DNA of 64,000 bases from Hoeflea_A sp965228785 (GCA_965228785.1 CBDDIF010000001.1:3348001-3412000), one strand, 5' to 3'. Positions 16,673-25,276 are shown, counted from the first letter of the stretch. Notes: generated by a model not told the origin, from the sequence alone. Made by a program: numbers and translations.

Positions 16673-17992
16673 ATGAAATCCGAATATCAGGAAAATAGCA
16701 TAACGCTTGCCGGTGGTATCTCGATGGGAACTGGCGTAATGATCGGTGCCGGAATTTTCGCGCTGACGGGTCAGATCGCACAATTGGCGGGACCGTTGTT
16801 TCCACTTTCCTTCGTTGCGGGTGCGGTTGTCACTGCGTTTAGTGCGTATACCTACATAAAAATGTCGAATGCCCATCCCTCAGCGGGTGGCATCGCCATG
16901 ATTCTTCAAAAAGCCTATGGCCCGGGCACGGTTGCCGCATCGGCGGCTTTGCTGATGGCCTTATCCATGGTTATCAATGAGAGCCTGGTGGCTCGTACTT
17001 TTGGCACATATGCCCTGCGCCCATTTGATCTTGATCCAAACAGTTACCTGGTGCCTGCGCTTGGTGTCGGATTGATAATATTTGCCTATGCCGTAAACAC
17101 ATCCGGCAATCGCTCAGTCGGCTTGTTCTCACTCGTCATGGCGATCCTAAAGGTTGCCGGTATCGCGGCTTTCGGTGCGGCTGCTTTATGGGCGGGCGGT
17201 TTTTCCTTTGAGGCTGTATCGCCGGGCGGGCAGGGTTCGACGTTTGGAGGATTTGTCGCCTCCATCGCACTTTCAATTCTTGCTTACAAAGGTTTCACGA
17301 CAATAACCAATAGCGGTGGCGAGATTGTAGATCCCCATCGCAATGTTGGACGGGCTATCATCATTTCCATCGCCCTGTGTGTTGTGGTTTATCTGATTGT
17401 CGCTTTCGCAGTTGGATCAAGTCTGTCACTGGATGAAATCATCGCGGCAAAAGACTCTTCGCTGGCAGAAGCCGCCAAGCCGGCGCTAGGCAGTTATGGC
17501 TTTTACTTCACGATATTGCTTGCAATCGTCGCGACCGCGTCTGGGCTGCTAGCTAGTGTTTTTGCCGTATCGCGAATGTTGGCAATGCTGACGGACATGA
17601 AGCTAATCCCTCACAGCCATTTCGGTATGTCCGGGAGGATTCAAGAACATACTCTGGTGTATACCGTCGTTCTCGCGTCGATACTCACGGTGTTTTTTGA
17701 TCTCAGCCGAATTGCGTCGCTAGGCGCGTTCTTTTATTTGGTGATGGATATTTTGATCCATTGGGGTGTCTGGCGCAATTTGCGTACGGAAATTGGAGCC
17801 AATGGTACTATCCTGATTGCTGCAATTGTTTTGGATGTGATTGTTCTCAGCGTTTTTACCGCCATGAAGCTGCAGTCCGATCCGCTGATTGTTGTACTCG
17901 CCATCGCAGCTATGGCTTGTGTCTTTGCTTTTGAGAAATTCTATCTTAGGGGACTCCTTGCAAGCAACACGGGTAGCGGACATCATCATTGA
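16673..17992 (+). CDS. APC-superfamily permease
   Basis: A 439-residue transporter with about twelve membrane helices. The N-terminal helix has the APC-family unwound glycine segment (GTGVMIGAGIFALTGQIA), and later segments (SIALSILAYKGFTTITNSGGE, AVSRMLAMLTDMKLIP) match amino-acid/polyamine permeases of the YhdG/cationic type. Substrate cannot be read from sequence. The C-terminus ends in GSGHHH, a natural histidine cluster. It stands alone among copper genes; amino acids such as histidine or cysteine that chelate copper are a possible cargo, by inference only. Start at ATG 16673. Confidence 0.85.
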   Translation: MKSEYQENSITLAGGISMGTGVMIGAGIFALTGQIAQLAGPLFPLSFVAGAVVTAFSAYTYIKMSNAHPSAGGIAMILQKAYGPGTVAASAALLMALSMVINESLVARTFGTYALRPFDLDPNSYLVPALGVGLIIFAYAVNTSGNRSVGLFSLVMAILKVAGIAAFGAAALWAGGFSFEAVSPGGQGSTFGGFVASIALSILAYKGFTTITNSGGEIVDPHRNVGRAIIISIALCVVVYLIVAFAVGSSLSLDEIIAAKDSSLAEAAKPALGSYGFYFTILLAIVATASGLLASVFAVSRMLAMLTDMKLIPHSHFGMSGRIQEHTLVYTVVLASILTVFFDLSRIASLGAFFYLVMDILIHWGVWRNLRTEIGANGTILIAAIVLDVIVLSVFTAMKLQSDPLIVVLAIAAMACVFAFEKFYLRGLLASNTGSGHHH

Positions 17993-18117
17993 GATGCCTA
18001 AGTCAATCACATTAATCAGAAACGGGCGCCGCATCCTTGCCGAATTCATTCGCTGCCGATCAGATATAATCTATTGTCTCGGAATCGGCCGTCATCTCAA
18101 ACGAGCAAAAAAACCAT

Positions 18118-18501
18118 TCATTCGGACAGGAAGCGCTTGCGCTCGTTGAATTCCTTAGCGTCGATTTCTCCCTTGGCGAAACGCTCCTTCAGGATATCCA
18201 GTACAGCATTTCTGGCTTGGTTTTGATTGTAGTCCGAACGGGCTGAGCCGAGAATGTTCATTGATCGTAGCAAAAGCACGACCAGCAGAACAATTCCCGC
18301 TATCAGGAGCAACATAAAGAGAAGCCCGAAAAACATGCCAATTCCGCCCATTGAACCACCTCCCCACATCATTCCGGGACCGTGATAGTATCCACTATCC
18401 CTTATTGGGGCAGTAGCTTGGGCCATGCCCACCCCTCCGGTTTTCGCAAGAAACAGGACAGATGCCACGGTTGTTGCCATTGATGAGATCAGACGTCGCA
18501 T
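18118..18501 (-). CDS. SHOCT-domain membrane protein
   Basis: A 127-residue protein: signal peptide (MATTVASVLFLAKTGGVGMAQA), a Met/Gly patch (GPGMMWGGGSMGG), one long membrane helix (FFGLLFMLLLIAGIVLLVVLL) and a C-terminal SHOCT motif (LDILKERFAKGEIDAKEFNERKRFL). SHOCT is a short alpha-helical module of about 30 residues thought to mediate oligomerisation. Proteins of this layout are frequent in copper and silver clusters. A clear paralogue lies at 33497. AAGGAGAAGGA precedes the ATG on the minus strand. Function is unknown. Confidence 0.85.
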   Translation of the reverse strand: MRRLISSMATTVASVLFLAKTGGVGMAQATAPIRDSGYYHGPGMMWGGGSMGGIGMFFGLLFMLLLIAGIVLLVVLLLRSMNILGSARSDYNQNQARNAVLDILKERFAKGEIDAKEFNERKRFLSE

Positions 18502-18825
18502 GTCCTTCTCCTTCGTTGAGGAATTCTGGCCCCTTTTTTGGTGTTGCTATTGATCGATCATGATCGATAGCGGTGGAACAATCTTATTGATCGGGATGAA
18601 GTACACCTTGATATCGATCAATTCAAATCCGACTGATTGGATTCTTTCGTAAAATCAGATGTCTGCAACAAATGGCTAAATCGCTCGCCGGCAAGAGCTT
18701 TGACTGAACGCTCTTTGTTGAATCAAGTTTCACCAAAGCGTGACCAAAAGTCAGGTTTTGTGTAATGAAAATAAGTGATTGACTGGTGTATTTTAACTCC
18801 CGGAACATCGTTTGTGGAGACTGCC

Positions 18826-19782
18826 TTGAAGTGCTTTCGCTATCCCGCACCGCCTCCCTCGGAGATTACACCGAAGTCCGTTTTTCTGAACCGACGCGCG
18901 TTCGTGGCAGGAGCGTTGGGGGCAGTGCTTTCGTCCCCGGCAGCCAGCGGCTTTGCACAAAGCGAAGGATTTGGCGGGACCAAACTTCAGACAGTTTCGA
19001 GCCCTTTCTCAACGCAAGAAGAACCCAATTCTTATGATGACATTACTTCTTACAACAATTTTTACGAGTTCGGCACAGCAAAGGAGGATCCGGCAAAATA
19101 TGCTGGTGCTTTGACCACGCGGCCCTGGTCAATAAAATGTAGCGGACTGGTCAATAATCCCGGCCGGATTGACATTGAGGATCTTCTGAAACGTTACTCA
19201 CTTGAGGAAAGGATCTATCGGTTGCGCTGTGTGGAAGCATGGTCGATGGTCGTGCCATGGGTCGGAATTCCACTCGCGAGTGTCCTGAAGTCTATTGAGC
19301 CTCTGGGAAGTGCCAAATATGTGGCGTTCGAAACGTTGGTTCGACCCAAAGAGATGCGCGGTCAACGAAACCTTTTCAATCTTTCCTGGCCTTATGTTGA
19401 GGGCCTTCGCCTCGACGAAGCCATGCATCCGCTAACAATCCTGGCCGTTGGCCTCTATGGTGAGATCCTGCCCAACCAGAACGGTGCTCCTGTCCGTCTT
19501 GTGGTTCCTTGGAAATACGGTTTCAAGAGCATTAAGTCGATTGTGAGCATCCGGCTGACCCAGGAGCAACCGCCTTGTACCTGGAATATCCAGAATCCCC
19601 GCGAATATGGATTTTATTCGAATGTCAATCCTAGTGTCGATCACCCGCGTTGGAGTCAGAAAACACATCGTGTCATCGGTGGTGGGTTGTTTGCCAAGCG
19701 CGTCGAGACACAAATGTTCAATGGCTATGGTGAACAGGTTTCGTCATTGTACGAAGGCATGGATTTGACAAAATACTACTGA
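18826..19782 (+). CDS. msrP: Protein-methionine-sulfoxide reductase catalytic subunit MsrP
   Basis: A 318-residue molybdopterin enzyme that repairs oxidised methionines in periplasmic proteins. The N-terminus reads PAPPPSEITPKSVFLNRRAF, with a Tat signal (NRRAFVAGALGAVLSSPAASGFA). Conserved features include YNNFYEFGT, the Mo-ligating cysteine in YRLRCVEAWSMVVPW, and the ending YGEQVSSLYEGMDLTKYY. TTG 18826 is chosen because GTGGAGA lies five bases before it and homology starts there; upstream in-frame codons from 18775 lack a site. It is followed four bases later by its membrane partner msrQ. Copper and hypochlorite stress produce methionine sulfoxide, and the many Met-rich proteins of this island would be natural substrates. 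Confidence 0.95.
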   Translation: MKCFRYPAPPPSEITPKSVFLNRRAFVAGALGAVLSSPAASGFAQSEGFGGTKLQTVSSPFSTQEEPNSYDDITSYNNFYEFGTAKEDPAKYAGALTTRPWSIKCSGLVNNPGRIDIEDLLKRYSLEERIYRLRCVEAWSMVVPWVGIPLASVLKSIEPLGSAKYVAFETLVRPKEMRGQRNLFNLSWPYVEGLRLDEAMHPLTILAVGLYGEILPNQNGAPVRLVVPWKYGFKSIKSIVSIRLTQEQPPCTWNIQNPREYGFYSNVNPSVDHPRWSQKTHRVIGGGLFAKRVETQMFNGYGEQVSSLYEGMDLTKYY

Positions 19783-19786
19783 TTCA

Positions 19787-20392
19787 ATGACCCAATCGAG
19801 ATATTGGACAATATTGCCCACATGGGCTGTGTATGTCATTGGCCTTGCGCCGGCATTGCATCTCTTCGCAGCAGCGTTAACTGACAGGCTTGGGCCCGAT
19901 CCGCTGAAAGTTCTGGAAAATGGTTTAGGGGAATGGGCGCTGCGTTTTCTGATTGTTGGACTAAGCATCACACCAATCATGCGGTTTGCCCGCATCAGTC
20001 TCATCCGTTACCGGCGCTCAATTGGCCTGGTCGCGTTTGCCTACGTTTTATTGCATCTGAGCGTATATATGGCGCTCGACAAACAACTGGATATGCCATC
20101 AATTTTGGCGGACATCATCAAACGGCCCTACATCACCATAGGCATGACGGCCTTCATTTTGCTTGTCCCCCTGGCCGCAACATCCAACAACTGGTCGATA
20201 CGCCGTCTGGGGCCAAAAGGCTGGCAAAAGCTCCACAAGCTTGTTTATCTGGCAGCAATCCTTGGAGCTGTTCACTATGTGATGCTGGTAAAGGCCTGGC
20301 CGCTTGAGCCGATTATCTACCTTGTCATCATTGTTGCTCTGGTTGCTCTACGAATGGTTCATCTTCTGCGCAAGATCCGTATTGCCGCGTGA
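19787..20392 (+). CDS. msrQ: Heme-binding membrane subunit MsrQ
   Basis: A 201-residue cytochrome b-type membrane protein of the YedZ/MsrQ ferric-reductase-like family. It passes electrons from the quinone pool or flavin reductase to MsrP. About six helices are visible; conserved histidines that bind heme lie in YVLLHLSVYMALD and in KLHKLVYLAAILGAVHYVMLV. The gene begins four bases after msrP. Its stop (20390-20392) directly abuts the stop of the convergent multicopper oxidase gene (20393), leaving no terminator space. Confidence 0.95.
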   Translation: MTQSRYWTILPTWAVYVIGLAPALHLFAAALTDRLGPDPLKVLENGLGEWALRFLIVGLSITPIMRFARISLIRYRRSIGLVAFAYVLLHLSVYMALDKQLDMPSILADIIKRPYITIGMTAFILLVPLAATSNNWSIRRLGPKGWQKLHKLVYLAAILGAVHYVMLVKAWPLEPIIYLVIIVALVALRMVHLLRKIRIAA

Positions 20393-21910
20393 TCATGAAA
20401 CAGTAAGCTGTCCCATCATGCCAGCGTCTTCATGCTCGAGTATGTGGCAGTGATACATATATGGCGTCTGTCTATCCGCCGGATGATCGAAGCGGACCAG
20501 AAGCTCCGCTTCACCATCAATTAGAACAGTATCCTTCCAACCGCGGCTTTCTGGTCTTGGTGCACGCCCATTTTCGCTGGCGACCTGAAATGAGGCGCCG
20601 TGAATATGGAAGGGATGGGTCAGCATGTTCGAAGAGACGATCCAGCGCTCGATAGCACCGCGTTCAATCTCGATATCGATCCGGTTCATATCGAAAGGCT
20701 TACCATTGATTGCAAATCCGCCCATCATGCCTCGACCGCCCCCCATGCCTCTTTCCCCCATCATGCCGCCACCCATCATGCCGCCCATACCCATATCCAG
20801 CGTAATATATCGAGTGCGTATCTCCTGGTCGGACAGGTTTGGTTCATCTCCATCCAGATCGCCGGGCAGTTGCATGATGCGTGTAGGAAGCGTGTCGTCG
20901 ACAGCAAGCGGAATGACCGAATAAGACCGGTCAACGAGTGTATCTGCCAGTCCGCGAAGGCGGCCTATCATCCCGACAGGTCCGACATTTGGATCTCCGG
21001 CGCTCATTAAATGCATATCTTGCCCGTTGGAAAAATCGACAAGCACTTCAGCACGTTCACCTGGAGACAGTCTCAAAGCGGTAATTGCGGTGGGCGCGGG
21101 AGTGAAACCACCGTCGGTGCCAATCAGGTGTAAAGGACGGTCGTCATCCGCAAACAGCAAATAGGTTCGGGCATTGGAGGCATTAACAAGACGCAATCGC
21201 ACAAAGCTCTTTGGAACAGCGGCCACCGCGCCGATTTGGCCATTGATGAGCATCGTATCTCCCAAAAAGCCGTGCATGCGGTCCATCATCGAAAAGTTGT
21301 AGATCATTCCCCCGACGCCATCGAAACGGCGATCCTGAAGGATAAGTGTCAGATCATCGACGCCATATGTCGCTGGAAGCCCGCGGTCGTCATCACGGCC
21401 ATCAGTAAGGTGTATAACACCTGCCAATCCTGCATAAACATCGGGCGCGGTTCGACCGTGTACATGGGTGTGAAAGAACGCCGTTGTGGGGCGTTGGGAC
21501 ACCTCCATGTCTGGTCGCCACCGCTCTCCCGGTGGGATGGCAGAATGCGGACCGCCATCGTGTTCGCCTGGCACCATGAGCCCATGCCAGTGCGCAGTGA
21601 TAGGAAATCCCAGATTGTTTTGAACGCTCACGTCGAGCGCACCATTACGCAGGCGCACCAGCGGGCCAAGATAGGGTTGATTAAAACCAAGTGTCTTGGT
21701 GTCGGCCTGCCGAAAGAAGCGAGTTGTCCCGTTTAGGGCGGTGAGCTCAAGACGGCCGCTGGTTGTCGTGTCAAGGAGTTCCGGCATCTGAAGTCTTGGC
21801 ATTGTTGAAAGATCAACTGGCCTGGTTTGACCGCGCCGGGAAAGAACAGCCGCGCCGACTCCTGCCGCGGCGATAGCCGCCGCTCCGGTGATAAATGTGC
21901 GCCTTTTCAT
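20393..21910 (-). CDS. Tat-exported multicopper oxidase (CueO-like, Met-rich)
   Basis: A 505-residue periplasmic oxidase that would oxidise Cu(I) to Cu(II) with O2. The Tat signal is MKRRTFITGAAAIAAAGVGA. Copper-ligand motifs appear in family order: HWHGLM, HTHVHGR, HPFHIHG and the T1/trinuclear motif YHCHILEHEDAGMMG. Between the second and third cupredoxin domains (about residues 389-411) is a Met/Gly-rich insert (GGMMGGGMM and further units), like the CueO methionine loop that feeds Cu(I). The start has GAAGGAAGG about 12 bases upstream. It is convergent with msrPQ and upstream of the L,D-transpeptidase pair in genome order. Paralogue at 25458; a decayed third copy at about 31669-31800. Confidence 0.92.
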   Translation of the reverse strand: MKRRTFITGAAAIAAAGVGAAVLSRRGQTRPVDLSTMPRLQMPELLDTTTSGRLELTALNGTTRFFRQADTKTLGFNQPYLGPLVRLRNGALDVSVQNNLGFPITAHWHGLMVPGEHDGGPHSAIPPGERWRPDMEVSQRPTTAFFHTHVHGRTAPDVYAGLAGVIHLTDGRDDDRGLPATYGVDDLTLILQDRRFDGVGGMIYNFSMMDRMHGFLGDTMLINGQIGAVAAVPKSFVRLRLVNASNARTYLLFADDDRPLHLIGTDGGFTPAPTAITALRLSPGERAEVLVDFSNGQDMHLMSAGDPNVGPVGMIGRLRGLADTLVDRSYSVIPLAVDDTLPTRIMQLPGDLDGDEPNLSDQEIRTRYITLDMGMGGMMGGGMMGERGMGGGRGMMGGFAINGKPFDMNRIDIEIERGAIERWIVSSNMLTHPFHIHGASFQVASENGRAPRPESRGWKDTVLIDGEAELLVRFDHPADRQTPYMYHCHILEHEDAGMMGQLTVS

Positions 21911-22132
21911 TGTAGCGATAACCTTCCTTCAAACTGGGATGGCTGATTCCGGTCATGCGTCCAGCACACCGTTTTGAGGCGCCTGGGTTCTCACGAAACC
22001 GCGCGGATATACCAATCCTGCCGCTCCAGTATGACCATATGACTGCTCCAGTTTTATTCTGGACTGCATCGCCCTGCTTTCGCCGCAGGCATTGCACTGT
22101 CAACAAGATCAAATGCGTAGGTAGCGTCTATG

Positions 22133-22810
22133 TCAGACAACCACCAGTGTAGTGCCCTTCGGAACCCGGCCGTAGAGATCAATTATGTCCTGATTCATCA
22201 GACGAACGCAGCCACTTGAAACCGCCTTTCCGATCGATTGGTACTCCGGTGAGCCATGGATCCGGTAAAGAGTGTCGACATTGCCCTGGAATATATAGAG
22301 CGCCCGAGCACCGAGAGGATTGTCCAGACCTGGAGGCATTCCACCGTTTTCGGCACTCCACTTCGCGAGTTCTGGCTGCCGCTCTATCATCTCCTCAGGT
22401 GGTGTCCATTTAGGCCAGGCCTGTTTCCAAGCAATGCGACCAGTCCCGGACCATGAAAAACCTGCACGGCCAAGCCCGACGCCATATCGCATTGCTTTGC
22501 CGTTCTCCTGAACCATGTGCAGATAAAAGGTTGACGTGTTGACGATCAAAGTTCCGACTGGATACTTCGTTCGAAAATTAACCTGCTTGCGCCAAAAACG
22601 GCGCGGCACTTTTTCAATTGGAACCGCCGGGACCGGAAACCGCTCCTGGGGCAAAGCCCTATACATCGTCCTGTATTTGGAGCTGATTTGCTGTTCCTTA
22701 GGCTGTTCCGGTTCTGTTGGAGGGGTCGTTGTTGTGCAGCCAGCTGCAACAAGACCCAATAGGCAGGTTGAGCCGACTCCGAATTCACGGCGTGTTATGC
22801 GATAACTCAC
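22133..22810 (-). CDS. L,D-transpeptidase lipoprotein (YkuD domain)
   Basis: A 225-residue protein with a lipobox (LLGLVAAGC) and a C-terminal YkuD catalytic domain: the histidine of YRIHGSPEYQSIG and the nucleophile in SSGCVRLMNQDIIDLY. Such enzymes make 3-3 peptidoglycan cross-links or attach outer-membrane proteins to peptidoglycan. The sequence also starts with a twin-arginine (RITRREF), so Tat export is possible. The start overlaps the stop of the upstream YkuD gene by four bases (ATGA), so the two are coupled. YkuD enzymes need a reduced cysteine, and copper is a known inhibitor of L,D-transpeptidases, which may explain their presence here. Confidence 0.92.
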   Translation of the reverse strand: MSYRITRREFGVGSTCLLGLVAAGCTTTTPPTEPEQPKEQQISSKYRTMYRALPQERFPVPAVPIEKVPRRFWRKQVNFRTKYPVGTLIVNTSTFYLHMVQENGKAMRYGVGLGRAGFSWSGTGRIAWKQAWPKWTPPEEMIERQPELAKWSAENGGMPPGLDNPLGARALYIFQGNVDTLYRIHGSPEYQSIGKAVSSGCVRLMNQDIIDLYGRVPKGTTLVVV

Positions 22811-23376
22811 AGGACAACCACCTTTGCACCCACAGGCACCCGATTGTACAGGTCCTTTACGTGAGCATTGATCATTCGAATGCAGCCGTTGGAGACAGAC
22901 CGGCCAATGGATGATGGCTGATTCGTGCCGTGAATCCGGTACATGGTGTCCCGTTTGCCACGATAAAGGTATAAAGCGCGTGCGCCCAATGGATTGCTGG
23001 GGCCACCGGGCACTCCGCCTGCAAATCGAGCATACTTCTTTGGTTCACGTCGGATCATGTTCTTTGTCGGCGTCCAACGCGGCCATTTTGCCTTGCGACC
23101 GACGACCGCAATGCCCTTGAAAGCAAGGCCTGCCTTACCCACACCGACTCCGTATCGTCGGGCCTTTCCCCACCGAAGTTGCAAGTAAAGGAAGTGGTTC
23201 CTCGGATCCACAACAATTGTGCCCGGAGCATAGCCCTGATATCTGACTGTTTGTGGTTCGAACCTCGGATCAAGCTTAAACGAGGTTCTTTTTTTGGTTT
23301 GGTGAGCGGTAACCGGCGTAATGGGAAGCACTGAAAATGCCAAAAGCCCTTGCAAGATCATGCGTTTTGTTAACAT
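22807..23376 (-). CDS. L,D-transpeptidase (YkuD domain), secreted
   Basis: A 189-residue protein with a signal peptide (ILQGLLAFSVLPITPVTA) and a YkuD domain with histidine in YRIHGTNQPSSIG and nucleophile in SNGCIRMINAHVKDLYNRV. It is similar throughout the catalytic domain to the next gene (both have NPLGARALY), so the pair arose by duplication; the lipobox occurs only in the second. It is the first gene of the two-gene unit. A 3-3 cross-linking or lipoprotein-attachment role cannot be decided from sequence. Confidence 0.92.
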   Translation of the reverse strand: MLTKRMILQGLLAFSVLPITPVTAHQTKKRTSFKLDPRFEPQTVRYQGYAPGTIVVDPRNHFLYLQLRWGKARRYGVGVGKAGLAFKGIAVVGRKAKWPRWTPTKNMIRREPKKYARFAGGVPGGPSNPLGARALYLYRGKRDTMYRIHGTNQPSSIGRSVSNGCIRMINAHVKDLYNRVPVGAKVVVL

Positions 23377-23405
23377 GGGATTTCCCCAACAGGTAAAAGA
23401 ACGTT

Positions 23406-23423
23406 CGCGCCCTATTCGGCGCG
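23406..23423 (-). terminator. Hairpin after the CopL-like gene
   Basis: CGCGCC/GGCGCG stem with a six-base loop lies just downstream of the leftward gene ending at 23435. On the minus strand it is followed after a few bases by TTCTTTT, so it may be a weak intrinsic terminator separating it from the L,D-transpeptidase genes. Confidence 0.4.
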
Positions 23424-23434
23424 CTTAGCGAATC

Positions 23435-23791
23435 TCAAACTTGTTTGGGAGGGGGTTGGCGTGAGCCAACGTCATTGTCGAAAAAAAGTTCGTTGGCTAG
23501 TTGGTCGTGGCCGTTAACACCCCGCGTCAACGTCACAACATATGTCGAAAACGCCAAAACGCAGTCCGCAAGGCAGTGATTCCCGCCTGTCGACTCCTTA
23601 TCAGCACTGGTCGATTTGCTGACCGCCAATCGTTCAGAATAAGCAGGCACAAGATCGAGGCCATGAAGTTTCTGAATGGTTACTTGTGTAATTGTTTGCG
23701 AGTCGGCGGCATTTAAGCTAACACGCGGTGCCGCGGTGGAGTGCACCACGGCAAAAAGCATGACCAAGGGTATGATTAGCAACCTGCGCAT
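23435..23791 (-). CDS. Small secreted CopL-like protein
   Basis: A 118-residue protein from ATG 23791 (134 from an in-frame GTG at 23839). It has an export signal (LLIIPLVMLFAVVHSTAA), a middle without recognised domain, a cysteine pair HCLADC, and a proline-rich end (GSRQPPPKQV). No ribosome site is seen before the ATG. The layout matches the genes at 4300, 28424 and 31287. Likely binds copper in the periplasm or acts as a copper-responsive accessory factor like CopL; both are inference. Confidence 0.65.
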   Translation of the reverse strand: MRRLLIIPLVMLFAVVHSTAAPRVSLNAADSQTITQVTIQKLHGLDLVPAYSERLAVSKSTSADKESTGGNHCLADCVLAFSTYVVTLTRGVNGHDQLANELFFDNDVGSRQPPPKQV

Positions 23792-24126
23792 AGACCAACG
23801 GTATACCAGCTTTTTTGACAAATCTAAGTTAATGTACACCGAAGCTTCAATTTTACGTTATCGTGTTGATTTATTGCCACGTTTGGCCTGTATGACGTCG
23901 AGTTTTTTGACCAGATTTGTACTCAAAATGCTGCTCTGCCTATCCCCATCTGTTATCTCAACTTAGTTTTTATGGTGCCAAAAATTGATTTTTTGCTTCA
24001 CTTTCCAGTGGCGTGTTCGGAGATAGAACGACCGCGAGTTTTGGCCGTGTCGCTTTGGAAGAATCACCCGGAACAACCTGTATATTGGCTTGACCCTCCA
24101 CTAGGGGAAAGGTGTAGGCAGGAATC
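23792..24126. other. Divergent promoter region
   Basis: Intergenic stretch between the leftward CopL-like gene and the rightward unknown membrane gene. It is AT-rich at 23840-24000. The right edge contains the CueR-like promoter at 24090-24120. No further gene is supported. Confidence 0.6.
24090..24120 (+). promoter_or_regulatory. CueR-type promoter, nearly leaderless
   Basis: TTGACC (24090-24095) and TAGGCA (24115-24120) with a 19-base spacer. The dyad ACCCTCC-N7-GAAAGGT straddles the end of the -35 and the spacer, as in the copA box. Only six bases separate the -10 hexamer from the ATG at 24127, so transcription should begin at or next to the start codon. Confidence 0.75.
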
Positions 24127-24591
24127 ATGCAAAAGCTGGTAAACCTACCCGAGTTTGGGATCGCTACATTCTCGTTTGTGTTGCACTTTATTTGGGAGTT
24201 CATACAAGCGCCGACCTATGCAGGCATGGTCGAAATGAACCACTGGGACGGTATAAAACTTTGCACCTCAGCAACGTTCGGAGATGTTGGGTTTGCGCTT
24301 ACGGCGTATTGGGTTACATGCCTTGCGTCAAAATCGCGGTGGTGGTTTGTAAATCCCTCTGCATGGCAGATGCTACTGTACATCGCCATCGGTATTGGTC
24401 TGACAATTGGATTTGAATACTACTACACAACGATCAGCCTTCGTTGGACCTACTCAGAACTGATGCCACGCGTCCCACCTTTTGGCACGGGCCTAAGCCC
24501 GCTCCTGCAGTGGTTAGTCATTCCACCGCTCGTTCTCTGGTTTACAAAACGGCATCTGGGAGTTGGCAGGGAAGGGGAACCAAAACAGTGA
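24127..24591 (+). CDS. Unknown conserved-looking membrane protein in copper regulon
   Basis: A 154-residue protein with about four membrane helices (FGIATFSFVLHFIWEFIQAP, FGDVGFALTAYWVTCL, WQMLLYIAIGIGLTIGFEY, LQWLVIPPLVLWF). I do not recognise a named family. Polar groups inside or near the membrane include HFIWE, the FEYYYT segment, and a C-terminal KRHLGVGRE. It is the first gene behind a CueR-type promoter whose -10 is only six bases from the ATG, so its mRNA may be leaderless. A 38-residue membrane peptide gene overlaps its stop codon. Copper-linked function is inferred from the promoter only. Confidence 0.75.
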   Translation: MQKLVNLPEFGIATFSFVLHFIWEFIQAPTYAGMVEMNHWDGIKLCTSATFGDVGFALTAYWVTCLASKSRWWFVNPSAWQMLLYIAIGIGLTIGFEYYYTTISLRWTYSELMPRVPPFGTGLSPLLQWLVIPPLVLWFTKRHLGVGREGEPKQ

Positions 24592-24704
24592 ATGGCTCAG
24601 GCGAAATGATGGGGGCCATATGGATAAGCTGGGTTGGATCACTCGTAGTCGTGACACTTCTAATTGTGCTTTTTGTCGTACTGATAAAATATTTTCTGAA
24701 GTAA
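24588..24704 (+). CDS. 38-residue single-helix membrane peptide
   Basis: Begins with GTG at 24588, overlapping the stop of the preceding gene in a GTGA arrangement, and has GAAGGGGA about nine bases upstream. It encodes a Met-containing start (NGSGEMMGAIWISW) and one strong membrane helix (SLVVVTLLIVLFVVLIKYF). Such tiny single-helix proteins often stabilise a larger membrane partner, here presumably the 154-residue protein with which it is coupled. The function is unknown. Confidence 0.6.
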   Translation: MNGSGEMMGAIWISWVGSLVVVTLLIVLFVVLIKYFLK

Positions 24705-24811
24705 AAGTTTCCGACGGTGAGTAAACGTCCCGCAAAGGAGCTCAGCAAGGGCATAAAGTCGGTGATCAGAGAACTGCTAACGCCAATTTCCGTCGCCTAT
24801 CAATTCACTGC

Positions 24812-25276
24812 CTAGTTGGAATCTTGGAGATTCAATTGATCGTGGCGACTTCGTATCTGAGCTGGCCATTGTGCCTTGATGAATGAAAGTACGGCAACAA
24901 TCTCCTCGTCAGAAAGAGTATCCTTATACACCGGCATATCGGTTTCAAAATTCTCAAGTCCCGAAAATTCCGCCACTCCGTATTTTGTAATGCCGAAGAG
25001 TACATTATCGGTATGATGCCAGGTGTGGCCGCTCTCATCGTGAGGCGGAGCCGGAAGACGCCCTTTTGGACCGGGTGATCTCCAGTTCGGCTGGCCCTCT
25101 AAATTGGCACCATGGCAAGAGGCGCAATTGTCAGCATAGATCTGTTGTCCCAGGGTGACGATCCCGGGATTGTCAGGTTTTAATCGAGTACTAGTGTCCG
25201 TGGAGCGTCCAACAACTAAAAAGACAATTACCGCGGTGACGACGACGATCGTTGCAATAAGCAAATTGCGGGCCAT
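24812..25276 (-). CDS. Membrane-anchored monoheme cytochrome c
   Basis: A 154-residue protein with an N-terminal anchor (LLIATIVVVTAVIVFLVVG) and one heme site (DNCASCHGANLEGQPNW), followed by a His-containing loop (PPHDESGHTWHHTDNVLFG) and a likely methionine ligand in ETDMPVYKDTLSDEEI. This is a class I cytochrome c of the type often found beside copper oxidases. GGGGAG precedes the ATG. Relative of the cytochrome at 16078. It is convergent with the small membrane-protein operon and lies upstream of a multicopper oxidase gene; it may accept electrons from it or from copper. Confidence 0.9.
   Translation of the reverse strand: MARNLLIATIVVVTAVIVFLVVGRSTDTSTRLKPDNPGIVTLGQQIYADNCASCHGANLEGQPNWRSPGPKGRLPAPPHDESGHTWHHTDNVLFGITKYGVAEFSGLENFETDMPVYKDTLSDEEIVAVLSFIKAQWPAQIRSRHDQLNLQDSN

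Noticed and set aside
22097..22132. TTGACA with GCCTGC/GCAGGGC dyad upstream of the CueO-like oxidase
   Set aside because: Half-sites and -10 are not at MerR-type spacing; could be an ordinary promoter.
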